NCBI RefSeq assembly: GCF_012676905.1
Contig: NZ_CP051428.1
Location: forward strand, 859,001 to 923,000
DNA from: Paenibacillus albicereus
GTDB lineage: Bacteria > Bacillota > Bacilli > Paenibacillales > Paenibacillaceae
DNA: 64,000 bases
Direction: 5' to 3'
This document shows, in pieces, positions 40,184 through 48,287 of this stretch. The position numbers were made by a program, and so were the translations under genes. The notes beneath the pieces were generated by a model. It saw only the letters and a list, made by a program, of their open reading frames with translations, ran no database searches and was not told the origin of the DNA. Position 1 is the first letter of the stretch. Each line of letters opens with the position of its first letter.

Positions 40184-41176
40184 ATGAGAGAACGATTCTG
40201 GAGCAAAGCGGCCGGCCTGCTGCTCGGCGGGGCGCTCCTGCTGGCCGCTGCGGCTTGCGGCAGCTCGGGCAACGAGCCGGAGGCTGGAAGCGGTTCGGCC
40301 TCGACTCAAAACGGGGGAGTCATCCATATCGGCTACCAGAAGTACGGCAGCGTCAATTTGCTCAAAGGAAAAGGCGGACTCGACGAGAAGCTGGCGGAGA
40401 TCGGCTACAAGGCGGAATGGACGCTGTTCCCCGGAGGCCCGCAGCTGCTGGAGGCGATGAACGTCGGCAGCGTGGACATCGGCCACACCGGCGAAGCGCC
40501 GCCGATCTTCGCGCAGGCGGCCGGCACGCCGCTCGTCTACCTGGCCCGCTCGCCCGCGAGCCCCAAGGCAGAGGCGATCCTCGTGCCGGAGAACTCCGCG
40601 ATCCAGTCCGTCGCGGACCTGAAAGGCAAGAAGGTCGCGCTCAACAAAGGCTCGAACGTGCATTACCTGCTCGTGAAGGCGCTGGAGCAGGCTGGCGTGC
40701 CGTACGGCGACATCGAGACGGTGTTCCTGCCGCCGGCGGACGCGAGAGCCGCGTTCGAGAGCGGCAGCGTCGACGCCTGGGTCATCTGGGAGCCGTTCTA
40801 CTCGGCGGCGCAGCTCGCGACCAAGGCGAGGGTGCTCGCCGACGGAGAGGGCCTCGTCCAGAACTATGAATTCGTCCTATCCTCGCGCTCGTTCGCGGAT
40901 CGGCATGCCGAGGCGGTAGAGGTCGTGCTGGACGCCTTGAAGGAAGCCGACGTATGGGCCGAGGAGGATCCGAAGCGCGCGGCGGAGCTGCTGTCGCCGG
41001 AGCTCGGCATCGACGTGCCGGCCTTGGAGCAGGCGATGGGCCATCGCGCCTTCGGCATCGAGGAGATCGACGACGATACGCTGGCCCAGCAGCAGCGCGT
41101 CGCCGACGCCTTCCACGAGCTGAAGCTCATCCCGGAGAAGCTCGACGTGAAGGAAGCGGCCTGGAAGAAGCCCTGA
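40184..41176 (+). CDS. ssuA: Aliphatic sulfonate ABC transporter binding lipoprotein
   Basis: 330 residues from ATG 40184. The lipobox LAAAA-Cys follows a short signal. The mature part is a classic SsuA fold: 'VIHIGYQKYGSVNLLKGKGGLDEKLAEIGYKAEWTLFPGGPQLLEAMNVGSVDIGHTGEAPPIFAQAAG', 'LVYLARSPASPKAEAILVPENSAIQSVADLKGKKVALNKGSNVHYLLVKALEQAG' and 'VDAWVIWEPFYSAAQ'. It captures alkanesulfonates outside the cell. Start choice: GGAG (40171-40174) favours ATG 40184; in-frame ATGs at 40169 and 40178 are nearer to it. It leads ssuADCB. Confidence 0.94.
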   Translation: MRERFWSKAAGLLLGGALLLAAAACGSSGNEPEAGSGSASTQNGGVIHIGYQKYGSVNLLKGKGGLDEKLAEIGYKAEWTLFPGGPQLLEAMNVGSVDIGHTGEAPPIFAQAAGTPLVYLARSPASPKAEAILVPENSAIQSVADLKGKKVALNKGSNVHYLLVKALEQAGVPYGDIETVFLPPADARAAFESGSVDAWVIWEPFYSAAQLATKARVLADGEGLVQNYEFVLSSRSFADRHAEAVEVVLDALKEADVWAEEDPKRAAELLSPELGIDVPALEQAMGHRAFGIEEIDDDTLAQQQRVADAFHELKLIPEKLDVKEAAWKKP

Positions 41177-41221
41177 CCCGCGCCCGACCCGCACATCCAT
41201 CGTCCAAGGAGGAATGAAAAA

Positions 41222-42367
41222 ATGGATCTGTTCTGGTTCATCCCGCTGCATGGAGACGGCCGCTATCTCGGCACGAGCGACGGCGCCCGCGCCGTCGACT
41301 ACGATTACATGAAGCAGATCGCCGTGGCGGCCGACCGGCTCGGCTACGGGGGCGTGCTGCTGCCGACGGGCCGCTCCTGCGAGGATGCCTGGGTGGCCGC
41401 CTCGGCGCTCATCCCGGCGACGCAGCGGCTCAAGTATCTGGTGGCGATCCGCCCCGGCATGATGGCTCCGGCGACGGCGGCGCGCATGGCGTCCACGTTC
41501 GACCGGCTGTCCGGCGGACGGCTGCTCGTGAACGTCGTGACCGGCGGCGACCCCGAGGAGCTGGCGGGAGACGGCCTGTTCCTGCCGCATGGCGAGCGCT
41601 ACGAGCTGACCGACGAGTTCCTGAGCATCTACCGGCAGCTGCTGTCGGGCGATAAGGTGCATGTCCACGGCAAGCATCTGCGCAATGAAGGCGGACAGCT
41701 GCTCTATCCGCCGCTGCAGCAGCCGTATCCGCCGCTCTACTTCGGCGGCTCCTCGCCGGCGGGGCAGCAGATCGCGGCTGACCATGCCGACGTCTACCTG
41801 ACCTGGGGCGAGCCTCCGGCCGACGTCGCCGCCAAGCTCGACCAGGTGCGCGAGGCGGCGGCCGCCCGCGGGCGCAAGCTGCGCTTCGGCATCCGGCTGC
41901 ATGTCATCGTGCGCGAGACGAGCGAGCAGGCGTGGCAGGCGGCGGGCGAGCTCATCCGCCACGTGGACGACCGCACGATCGCCGAGGCGCAAAAGGTGTT
42001 CGCCCGCTACGACTCGGTCGGCCAGCAGCGGATGGCCCGGCTGCACGGCGGCGACCGCACCAAGCTCGAAATCTCGCCGAACCTGTGGGCCGGCGTCGGC
42101 CTCGTGCGCGGCGGCGCCGGCACGGCGCTCGTCGGCGATCCGCAGACGGTCGCGGAGCGCATCCGCGAGTACGAGTCGCTCGGCATCGACACGTTCATCC
42201 TGTCCGGCTATCCGCATCTGGAGGAAGCCTATCGCACGGCCGAGCTGCTGTTCCCGCTGCTCGACCTCAAGCCGCAGGCCGAGCCGATCCGCACGCGGCT
42301 GAGGGCGTCCGGCGAGATCGTCGCGAACGACCTGCTGCCGGATACGATCGCTTCCGGCGGACGCTAG
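41222..42367 (+). CDS. ssuD: FMNH2-dependent alkanesulfonate monooxygenase
   Basis: 381 residues, full-length SsuD. Characteristic segments are '[60 protein letters not shown]', '[46 protein letters not shown]' and '[24 protein letters not shown]'. It desulfonates alkanesulfonates to aldehyde and sulfite using reduced FMN. A dedicated SsuE flavin reductase gene is not in the window; the flavoprotein/ferredoxin pair downstream might be involved, which is only a suggestion. AAGGAGG precedes the start. Confidence 0.97.
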   Translation: MDLFWFIPLHGDGRYLGTSDGARAVDYDYMKQIAVAADRLGYGGVLLPTGRSCEDAWVAASALIPATQRLKYLVAIRPGMMAPATAARMASTFDRLSGGRLLVNVVTGGDPEELAGDGLFLPHGERYELTDEFLSIYRQLLSGDKVHVHGKHLRNEGGQLLYPPLQQPYPPLYFGGSSPAGQQIAADHADVYLTWGEPPADVAAKLDQVREAAAARGRKLRFGIRLHVIVRETSEQAWQAAGELIRHVDDRTIAEAQKVFARYDSVGQQRMARLHGGDRTKLEISPNLWAGVGLVRGGAGTALVGDPQTVAERIREYESLGIDTFILSGYPHLEEAYRTAELLFPLLDLKPQAEPIRTRLRASGEIVANDLLPDTIASGGR

Positions 42368-42400
42368 GCCCGCCATGCGGGCCGGAAGGAGGAGGTACCC

Positions 42401-43279
42401 ATCGAAAGGTCCGCATCCAAACGTTCCTGGACGGACAGCCGCCTGACCCCGTTTCTGGTGCCGGCGGCGATTCTGATCGCCTGGCAGCTGCTCGGGCACT
42501 ACGGCGCCGTGTCCTCGCGCACGCTTCCTACGCCGCTGCAGGTGGCGGAAGCGGGCATCCGGCTCGCCCGCACCGGCGAGCTGGTCCAGTACATCTGGAG
42601 CAGCGCGCAGCGGGCGCTGCTCGGCTTTGTCATCGGGGGCGGCATCGGCTTCGCGCTGGGGCTGCTGAACGGCGTGTCCCGCAGCGCCGACCGGCTGCTC
42701 GACAGCACGATCCAGATGGTCCGCAACGTGCCCCATCTGGCGCTGATTCCGCTCGTCATCCTCTGGTTCGGCATCGGCGAGACGGCCAAGGTGTTCCTCG
42801 TCGTGCTGGGCGTCTTCTTCCCGATCTACCTCAACACGCTGCACGGCATCCGCTCGATCGATCCCGGCCTGCTCGAGATGGCGCGCGTGTACAAGATCCG
42901 CGGCGCGGCGCTGTACCGGCATGTCATCCTGCCGGGGGCGCTCGCCTCAATCCTCGTCGGCGTGCGCTACGCGCTCGGCCTCATGTGGCTGACGCTCATC
43001 GTCTCGGAGACGATCAGCGCCAACAGCGGCATCGGCTACATGGCGATGAACGCCCGCGAGTTCATGCGGCTCGACGTCGTCGTGCTGGCGATCCTGCTCT
43101 ATGCGGCGCTCGGCAAGCTGTCCGACCTCGCGGCGAAGGCGCTGGAGGAGCGGCTGCTGCAGTGGAATCCCCATTATGCGGTCGACAGGAAAGGAGGCGG
43201 GCGGCGTGGGCGCAGAGCAGAGGCGGGCAGCCGGAGCGAGGCTGCAGATCCGGCAGGCGGCGAAGCGGTTCGGGGATAA
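42401..43279 (+). CDS. ssuC: Aliphatic sulfonate ABC transporter permease, start codon apparently ATC
   Basis: 292 residues if read from ATC 42401. The permease is typical: '[34 protein letters not shown]', '[23 protein letters not shown]', '[42 protein letters not shown]', EAA-type loop '[24 protein letters not shown]', '[26 protein letters not shown]'. No ATG, GTG or TTG occurs in frame between the ssuD stop and GTG 42458, which lacks a ribosome-binding site and would cut into the first membrane span. ATC at 42401 follows AAGGAGGAGG by five bases and restores a normal N-terminus. The 3' end overlaps ssuB by 74 bases. Confidence 0.9.
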   Translation: MERSASKRSWTDSRLTPFLVPAAILIAWQLLGHYGAVSSRTLPTPLQVAEAGIRLARTGELVQYIWSSAQRALLGFVIGGGIGFALGLLNGVSRSADRLLDSTIQMVRNVPHLALIPLVILWFGIGETAKVFLVVLGVFFPIYLNTLHGIRSIDPGLLEMARVYKIRGAALYRHVILPGALASILVGVRYALGLMWLTLIVSETISANSGIGYMAMNAREFMRLDVVVLAILLYAALGKLSDLAAKALEERLLQWNPHYAVDRKGGGRRGRRAEAGSRSEAADPAGGEAVRG

Positions 43280-43982
43280 GCAGGTGCTCCATGACGTGGA
43301 GCTCGACGTGCCGGCAGGCCAGTTCGTCGCCATCGTCGGACGCAGCGGCTGCGGCAAGAGCACGCTGCTGCGGCTGATCGCGGGTCTGGACGCCCCGAGC
43401 TCGGGCAGCGTCAGCCTGGACGGCGAGCCGGTAGCGGGCATCGGCGACCGGACGCGGATGCTGTTCCAGGACGCGCGGCTGCTGCCGTGGAAAAGCGCCC
43501 TCGACAACGTGCGCGTCGCCAGCGGCGGGAGCGATCGTGCCCAGGCGCTGCGCGCGCTGGAGCAGGTCGGGCTCGGCGACCGGGCGGGCGAGTGGCCGGG
43601 CGTGCTGTCCGGCGGACAGCGGCAGCGGGTCGCGCTGGCCCGCGCGCTCGGCGGGCAGCCGGGCCTGCTGCTGCTCGACGAGCCGCTCGGCGCGCTGGAT
43701 GCGCTGACGCGCATCGAGATGCAGCAGCTGATCGAGCGGCTGTGGCGCGAGCAGGGCTTCACCGCCGTGCTCGTCACGCATGACGTGAGCGAGGCGGTGG
43801 CGCTGGCCGACCGGGTCATCCTGATCGAGGAGGGCCGCATCGGGCTCGACCTCGACATCCGGCTCGACCGTCCGCGCGGGCATGACAGCTCGTTCGCCCA
43901 TTACGAGCGGCTCATCCTGGACCGCATCCTGGAGCGGGATGCGGAGGCGGAGCGGCGGCGCGAGCAGGTCTATACGATTTGA
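43206..43982 (+). CDS. ssuB: Aliphatic sulfonate ABC transporter ATPase
   Basis: 258 residues from GTG 43206, with AAGGAGG about nine bases upstream. Walker A 'GRSGCGKST', Q-loop '[12 protein letters not shown]', signature '[15 protein letters not shown]', Walker B '[17 protein letters not shown]' and the switch His in '[20 protein letters not shown]' are all present. The LPWKS and EPLGALDA forms are characteristic of the SsuB/TauB/NrtD group. It energises uptake through SsuC. It ends the ssu unit; a new promoter follows at 44050. Confidence 0.96.
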   Translation: MGAEQRRAAGARLQIRQAAKRFGDKQVLHDVELDVPAGQFVAIVGRSGCGKSTLLRLIAGLDAPSSGSVSLDGEPVAGIGDRTRMLFQDARLLPWKSALDNVRVASGGSDRAQALRALEQVGLGDRAGEWPGVLSGGQRQRVALARALGGQPGLLLLDEPLGALDALTRIEMQQLIERLWREQGFTAVLVTHDVSEAVALADRVILIEEGRIGLDLDIRLDRPRGHDSSFAHYERLILDRILERDAEAERRREQVYTI

Positions 43983-44049
43983 ACCGAAAAGCGGCGGCTT
44001 CGGACTTGTCTCCGCAGCGGATCGCACGGAAGCAGGAGCGAATCGACGG

Positions 44050-44078
44050 TTGACAGATCCGGCGGCAGCGGGTACATT
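44050..44078 (+). promoter_or_regulatory. Sigma-A promoter of the flavoprotein-ferredoxin pair
   Basis: TTGACA (44050-44055), 17 bases, TACATT (44073-44078). The predicted start near 44085 gives a leader of about 128 bases that contains GGAAT site 3 and an intrinsic terminator. Confidence 0.75.
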
Positions 44079-44087
44079 AAACGCAAG

Positions 44088-44107
44088 TAATCAGGTAGGA
44101 ATATATG
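44088..44107. promoter_or_regulatory. GGAAT motif, site 3 (flavoprotein leader)
   Basis: TAATCAGGTAGGAATATATG, nine bases past the -10 hexamer. It aligns without gaps with sites 1 and 2 at T1, G8, T9 and GGAAT 11-15, and with site 1 also at CAGGT (5-9). Its position equals that of site 2 relative to its own promoter. Confidence 0.5.
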
Positions 44108-44131
44108 CGTTCAAGGCAACCATTCCTGTGG

Positions 44132-44162
44132 AGCCCTCCTTTCAGCCGAAAGGAGGGCTTTT
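44132..44162 (+). terminator. Terminator in the leader of the flavoprotein gene (possible attenuator)
   Basis: AGCCCTCCTTTC, loop AGCC, GAAAGGAGGGCT and a T-run: a perfect 12-bp stem. It may simply end the ssu transcript, but it lies inside the leader made from the promoter at 44050. A weak alternative pairing AGGAAT/ATTCCT exists just upstream (44097-44102 with 44121-44126). Control by premature termination is therefore possible. Confidence 0.75.
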
Positions 44163-44212
44163 GCGCGCTCGGCGGCGGAATCGGGCTGGACCATACCAAG
44201 GAGGAGTAGGAC

Positions 44213-45943
44213 ATGGCGATCGATCTCAGGAACAGCGAGCTGGAGCTGGCGGCGGACGTGCTGGTGCTCGGAGGGGGACCGGCCGGGACGTGGGCCGCTC
44301 TGACGGCGGCGGCGAAGGGCGCCAAGGTGGTGCTCGCCGACAAGGGCTACTGCGGCACGAGCGGAGCGACCGCTCCATCCGGCACGGGCGTCTGGTACGT
44401 GCAGCCGGAGCGGGAGCTGCGCGAGCAGGCCAAGTCGAGCCGCTACGAGCTGGGCGGGCGGCTGGCGGAGCATCGGTGGATGGACCGGGTGCTTGACCGC
44501 ACGTATGCGAGCATGGACCGGCTCGGGGAGGCCGGCTATCCGTATCCGCGCGACGAGCGGGGAGAGCCGCTGCGGCGCAGCCTGCAAGGACCGGAGTACA
44601 TGCGCCTCATGCGCAGGCTCGTGCGCAAGGCCGGAGTGACGATTCTCGATCATAGTCCGGCGATGGAGCTGCTGGCGGACGAGCACGGCGTCGGCGGGGC
44701 GAGGGGGACGCGGCTGCAGGCCGGCGGCAGCTGGACCGTGCGGGCCGGAGCGGTCGTCGTCGCGACCGGCGGCTGCGCCTTCCTGAGCAAGGCGCTCGGC
44801 TGCAACGTGCTCACCGGCGACGGCTACCTGCTCGCCGTCGAAGCCGGCGCGCAGCTGTCCGGCATGGAGTTCTCCAACGCTTATGCGATCAGCCCGACCT
44901 TTTCCTCCGTAACGAAAACCGCCTACTACAGCTACGCGAGCTTCTATGACGAAGACGGCGCGGAGCTCGAGGGCGCGGGCTCGAAAAAGGGCCGCTCGGT
45001 CATCGCCCGCAGCCTGCTCCAAGGCCGGCAGGTATTCGCGAGGCTCGACCGCGCGCCGGAGGAGCTGCGGCCGCTGCTGCGGGTCGGCCAGACGAACTTC
45101 TTCCTGCCGTTCGACCGCCGCGGCATCGATCCGTTCCGGGAAAAGTTCCCGGTCACGCTGCGGCTTGAAGGCACGGTGCGCGGCACGGGCGGCATCCGCA
45201 TCGCCGACGAGAGCTGCGGCACGGCGGTGCCGGGCCTGTACGCGGCCGGGGACGCGGCGACGCGCGAGCTGATCTGCGGCGGCTTCACCGGCGGCGGCAG
45301 CCACAACGCGGCCTGGGCGATGAGCTCCGGCTCCTTCGCCGGCGAGGGAGCGGCGCGCTTCGCGCTGCGGCTTGGAGCGGCCGCAGCGAAGCGCGCGCTT
45401 CGCGGCCGGTCCAGCACTCCGCTCGCCTCGGACGGGGGGCCGGACGAGGCGGCGTCGGCCCGCCGCACGGAGGAGCGCATCCGCGCCGTGCAGGCGGAGG
45501 TCGCGCCGTATGACCGCAACCTGTTCCGCACGGAGCGCGGCTTGACGGAATCGCTCGGGCGGCTGGACGGACTTTGGCGCGAGCAGAGGGAGGCGGCCTC
45601 CGGCTTCGCGGAGAGCGGCGTCCGCGCCCGGGAAGCGGCGGCGATGACGGCGACGGCGCGCTGGATGTACGCCTCCGCGCTCGCGCGTCCCGAGACGCGC
45701 GGCATGCACAAGCGCGAGGATCATCCGGGCACCGATCCGGCCCAGCGTCATCGGATCGTCGCGAGCGGGCTGGACGACATCCGCATCGCGCGCGAGCAAG
45801 TGGCGGACGCGCCGGGAGCCGAGGGCGGAGAGAGGCGTCCCGTCCCGGCTGCGTCCGGGGCTGCCGGCGCCGCCGCTCCGGGAGCGGCGGGCGACGGCTT
45901 CGGCCGCAGCGCCGCGCCGCAGAAGGAGGCGCCGCTGCCATGA
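44213..45943 (+). CDS. FAD-binding flavoprotein, fumarate reductase / AprA-like
   Basis: 576 residues. The FAD motif 'AADVLVLGGGPAGTWAALTAAAKGAKVVLADKGYCGTSGATAPSGTGVWYV' is at residues 14-64; further signatures are 'GAVVVATGGCAFLSKALGCNVLTGDGYLLAVEAGAQLSGMEFSNAYAISP', 'LRLEGTVRGTGGIRIADESCGTAVPGLYAAGDAA' and 'GFTGGGSHNAAWAMSSGSFAGEGAA'. This is the succinate dehydrogenase / fumarate reductase / adenylylsulfate reductase flavoprotein superfamily. The last ~50 residues are Ala/Gly/Pro-rich and dispensable-looking. It overlaps the ferredoxin start by four bases, so the two form a redox pair like AprA-AprB, next to sulfonate genes. The substrate is unknown; sulfite or reduced-sulfur chemistry is inferred. 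Confidence 0.85.
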   Translation: MAIDLRNSELELAADVLVLGGGPAGTWAALTAAAKGAKVVLADKGYCGTSGATAPSGTGVWYVQPERELREQAKSSRYELGGRLAEHRWMDRVLDRTYASMDRLGEAGYPYPRDERGEPLRRSLQGPEYMRLMRRLVRKAGVTILDHSPAMELLADEHGVGGARGTRLQAGGSWTVRAGAVVVATGGCAFLSKALGCNVLTGDGYLLAVEAGAQLSGMEFSNAYAISPTFSSVTKTAYYSYASFYDEDGAELEGAGSKKGRSVIARSLLQGRQVFARLDRAPEELRPLLRVGQTNFFLPFDRRGIDPFREKFPVTLRLEGTVRGTGGIRIADESCGTAVPGLYAAGDAATRELICGGFTGGGSHNAAWAMSSGSFAGEGAARFALRLGAAAAKRALRGRSSTPLASDGGPDEAASARRTEERIRAVQAEVAPYDRNLFRTERGLTESLGRLDGLWREQREAASGFAESGVRAREAAAMTATARWMYASALARPETRGMHKREDHPGTDPAQRHRIVASGLDDIRIAREQVADAPGAEGGERRPVPAASGAAGAAAPGAAGDGFGRSAAPQKEAPLP

Positions 45944-46272
45944 TCGAGATCGTCAGCCAGACGCGCTGCGTAGGCTGCAGCCGCTGCATCCACGTATGCC
46001 CGACCAATGTGTTCGCGCCGACGGACAGCGGCGTGCCGGCCATCGCCCGGCAGTCCGACTGCCAGACCTGCTTCATGTGCGAGCTCTATTGCCCGGTGGA
46101 CGCGCTGTACGTCGCGCCGGACGCGGAAGAGATCGTCGGCGTGACGGAGCAGGAGCTGGAGGCGCGGGGAGCGCTTGGCGGCTATCGCGAGCAGGTCGGC
46201 TGGGGACGGGGGCGCAAGCCGGTGTCGAGCCATGAGCTGCTGGTCCAGCTGGCCGCCCGAACCCCCTTTTAG
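45940..46272 (+). CDS. Ferredoxin-type protein with two [4Fe-4S] clusters, AprB-like
   Basis: 110 residues. Eight cysteines occur in two clusters: C10-x2-C13-x2-C16-x3-C20-P and C41-x2-C44-x2-C47-x3-C51-P, the full set for two [4Fe-4S] centres. The C-terminal 50 residues ('VTEQELEARGALGGYREQVGWGRGRKPVSSHELLVQLAAR') form a tail that could dock to the flavoprotein. It starts in an ATGA overlap with that gene and probably passes electrons to or from its FAD. A terminator follows. Confidence 0.92.
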   Translation: MIEIVSQTRCVGCSRCIHVCPTNVFAPTDSGVPAIARQSDCQTCFMCELYCPVDALYVAPDAEEIVGVTEQELEARGALGGYREQVGWGRGRKPVSSHELLVQLAARTPF

Positions 46273-46310
46273 AGCGTACGGCCTTGCGCGGCGCGTATCA
46301 TCCCTTCTCA

Positions 46311-46344
46311 AAGACGAGACCGGAGAACCGGTGTCGTCTTTTTT
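46311..46344 (+). terminator. Terminator of the flavoprotein-ferredoxin operon
   Basis: AAGACGA-G-ACCGG paired with CCGGT-G-TCGTCTT, followed by T4; one internal mismatch. Confidence 0.85.
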
Positions 46345-46393
46345 CTGCCTTGCGATCTGCTGCCCCCTCTTTTTTTTTAGGCGCAGGAAGCCG

Positions 46394-46453
46394 TTGACAG
46401 ACCCGCTACTCGGTGTTACGATGTAGCAGTAGTAAGTGATACTGGATACCAGT
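46394..46453 (+). promoter_or_regulatory. Promoter and palindromic operator of the padR operon
   Basis: TTGACA (46394-46399), 17 bases, TACGAT (46417-46422). ACTGGATACCAGT at 46441-46453 is a perfect inverted repeat with a three-base centre, in the leader 25 bases before the padR start. Autoregulation by the PadR protein at this site is inferred. Confidence 0.6.
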
Positions 46454-46477
46454 CGTACAGAATAGCAAGGAGTGGTC

Positions 46478-46807
46478 ATGCTGGATAACTTGACGGAAAT
46501 GCTCAAAGGCGTGCTCGAGGGCTGTGTCCTGGAAATCATTCGCCGCGAAGAGACGTACGGCTATGAAATTACGCGGCGGCTGAACGCGCTCGGCTTCCAG
46601 GACGTCGTGGAGGGGACCGTGTATACGATTTTGATTCGGCTTGAAAAAAACAAGCTGGTGGAGGTGGTCCGCAAGCCTTCCGACATCGGTCCGCCGCGGA
46701 AGTTCTTTTCGATCAACGATGCCGGGCGCGAGGAGCTGCGCAGGTTCTGGGAGAAATGGAGCTTCGTCTCATCCAAATTGAACGAACTGAAGGAGGAGAG
46801 TCCATGA
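46478..46807 (+). CDS. PadR family transcriptional regulator
   Basis: 109 residues. The PadR winged helix is complete: 'LKGVLEGCVLEIIRREETYGYEITRRLNALGFQDVVEGTVYTILIRLEKNKLVEVVRKPSDIGPPRKFFSINDAGREELRRFWEKW'. It lacks the longer helical C-terminus of subfamily 1. ATG 46478 has AAGGAG five bases upstream. Its stop overlaps the next gene (ATGA). It heads an operon with two DUF1048 genes and an ABC exporter, a recurrent Firmicute arrangement in which PadR represses a drug-type efflux pump. Confidence 0.95.
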   Translation: MLDNLTEMLKGVLEGCVLEIIRREETYGYEITRRLNALGFQDVVEGTVYTILIRLEKNKLVEVVRKPSDIGPPRKFFSINDAGREELRRFWEKWSFVSSKLNELKEESP

Positions 46808-47151
46808 AGTTTTGGGAGAAGATCACCGGCAGCGACATGAGCCGGGAATTCAAGGCGTTTGAGGTCCGGGCCGGAAGGCTGCCGGCGGACTACCAGGCGA
46901 AATGGAACGAAATCAACGGCCACCTCTGGTCGTACTCGGATTTTTCGGGCCGCAACCTGATGCCGATCCTGGACGGCGTGCTCGGCCTGCTGGAAGAGGC
47001 GGCGGCGGACGGGCAGAGCGTGCAGGAGGTGCTGGGCGACGACGTGGAGGGATTCTGCTCCGCGCTGGCCGGCGAGGAGGGAGCGAAGTCCACTCGCGAT
47101 AAATGGCGCGAGCAGCTCAACCGGTCGATCGCCCGAAAATTAGGAAAGTAG
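46804..47151 (+). CDS. DUF1048 family protein, copy 1
   Basis: 115 residues: 'KFWEKITGSDMSREFKAFEVRAGRLPADYQAKWNEINGHLWSYSDFSGRNLMPILDGVLGLLEEAAADGQSVQEVLGDDVEGFCSALAG', a helical DUF1048 fold. Function unknown; the family is usually found beside PadR regulators and ABC exporters. Coupled to padR by an ATGA overlap, with AAGGAGG upstream. It shares the 'LP(A/P)DYxxxxxEI' and 'G(D/S)DVxxFC' blocks with copy 2. Confidence 0.9.
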   Translation: MKFWEKITGSDMSREFKAFEVRAGRLPADYQAKWNEINGHLWSYSDFSGRNLMPILDGVLGLLEEAAADGQSVQEVLGDDVEGFCSALAGEEGAKSTRDKWREQLNRSIARKLGK

Positions 47152-47163
47152 GAGGAGAAGAGG

Positions 47164-47514
47164 ATGAACATCCGCGATATCATCGAGGGCAAAAAACAGT
47201 GGCGGGCACATGCCGCGCGCGTCAAAGCGCTCCCGCCGGACTATCGGATCGTCTACAAGGAAATGCAAGCCTACTACTTCAAGGTAGGTCCGGTCGGGCT
47301 CGCCGAGGAGAACGGCCTGCTGTCCGGAATCGTCGACCTTTTCGAACAAGGCGCGGCATCGGGAAAAGGCGTGCTGGAGGTGACGGGCAGCGACGTCGCG
47401 GCTTTTTGCGACGGTCTGATCCAGGATGCCAAGACGTATGCGGACCTCTACCAGGAGTCCGTCGCGCAAAAAAAGAACGCGAACGGCAAGAAGGGTACGG
47501 ATAAGATCCGATGA
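47164..47514 (+). CDS. DUF1048 family protein, copy 2
   Basis: 116 residues: 'MNIRDIIEGKKQWRAHAARVKALPPDYRIVYKEMQAYYFKVGPVGLAEENGLLSGIVDLFEQGAASGKGVLEVTGSDVAAFCDGLIQDAKTYADLYQ'. Paralogue of the preceding gene, 12 bases downstream of it. The two may form a heteromer. GGAGGAG lies just before the start. Confidence 0.9.
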   Translation: MNIRDIIEGKKQWRAHAARVKALPPDYRIVYKEMQAYYFKVGPVGLAEENGLLSGIVDLFEQGAASGKGVLEVTGSDVAAFCDGLIQDAKTYADLYQESVAQKKNANGKKGTDKIR

Positions 47515-47528
47515 AGGAGGCGGCTGCG

Positions 47529-48287
47529 ATGCAACCTGCCATTGAGTTGAGAGGGCTCCGAAAATCGTTCCAAGGAACGGAAGTGCTCCGAGGCGTCGAC
47601 CTGGAGGTGAAGCGGGGCGAGATTTTCGCCTTGCTCGGCTCCAACGGCGCGGGCAAGACGACGATCGTCCGCATTTTGTCCACGCTGCTCGGGCAGGACG
47701 GCGGCTTCGCTGCCGTCTGCGGCTTCGACGTGGCGGCCGAGCCGAAGCGGGTGCGGCAGGCGATCAGCCTGACCGGGCAATTCGCCGCTGTCGACGAGCT
47801 GTTGAGCGGAAGGGAAAATTTGATCCTGATCGCGAAGCTGAGGCATCTGGAGCATCCTCGCCAGGTTGCGGACGACTTGCTGCGGCGGTTCGGATTGACG
47901 GAAGCGGGCGGACGCAAGCCTTCCACCTATTCCGGCGGCATGAGGCGCAGGCTGGACATCGCCCTGAGCCTCGTCGGCCATCCGCAGGTTCTTTTCCTCG
48001 ACGAGCCGACGACCGGACTCGATCCGGAAGCGCGCCTCGAGGTATGGAGCATCGTCAAAGAGCTGGCCGACGGCGGCACGACGGTCTTTCTGACGACGCA
48101 GGTTCTGGAGGAAGCCGAGCAGCTCGCCGACCGGATCGCGATCCTGCACCAGGGCCGGATCATCGCGAACGGAACGCTCGCCGACCTGAGGGGGCTGTTC
48201 CCCGAGGCCAAGGTCGAGTATGTGACCAAAGAGCCGACGCTGGAAGAAATTTTCCTTGCCATCATCGGCAAAAAGGAGGTCGTCTGA
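47529..48287 (+). CDS. ABC exporter ATPase, DrrA-like
   Basis: 252 residues. Walker A 'GSNGAGKTT', Q-loop 'SLTGQFAAVDELLSGRENL', signature 'YSGGMRRRLDIALSL', Walker B 'VLFLDEPTTGLDPEAR' and switch 'VFLTTQVLEEAEQLADRIAIL', where Gln-Val replaces the more usual His of the H-loop, as in DrrA-type exporters. ATG 47529 is preferred (AAGGAGG eight bases upstream); an ATG at 47511 overlaps the previous stop. Works with the membrane protein encoded next, probably exporting a drug, antibiotic or lipid-like compound. Confidence 0.93.
   Translation: MQPAIELRGLRKSFQGTEVLRGVDLEVKRGEIFALLGSNGAGKTTIVRILSTLLGQDGGFAAVCGFDVAAEPKRVRQAISLTGQFAAVDELLSGRENLILIAKLRHLEHPRQVADDLLRRFGLTEAGGRKPSTYSGGMRRRLDIALSLVGHPQVLFLDEPTTGLDPEARLEVWSIVKELADGGTTVFLTTQVLEEAEQLADRIAILHQGRIIANGTLADLRGLFPEAKVEYVTKEPTLEEIFLAIIGKKEVV

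Noticed and set aside
43983-44212. A metabolite riboswitch (S-box or T-box) in the leader of the flavoprotein gene
   Set aside because: Only ~45 bases separate the predicted transcript start from the terminator, and no conserved core of these classes could be found; only an attenuator-like hairpin is supported.
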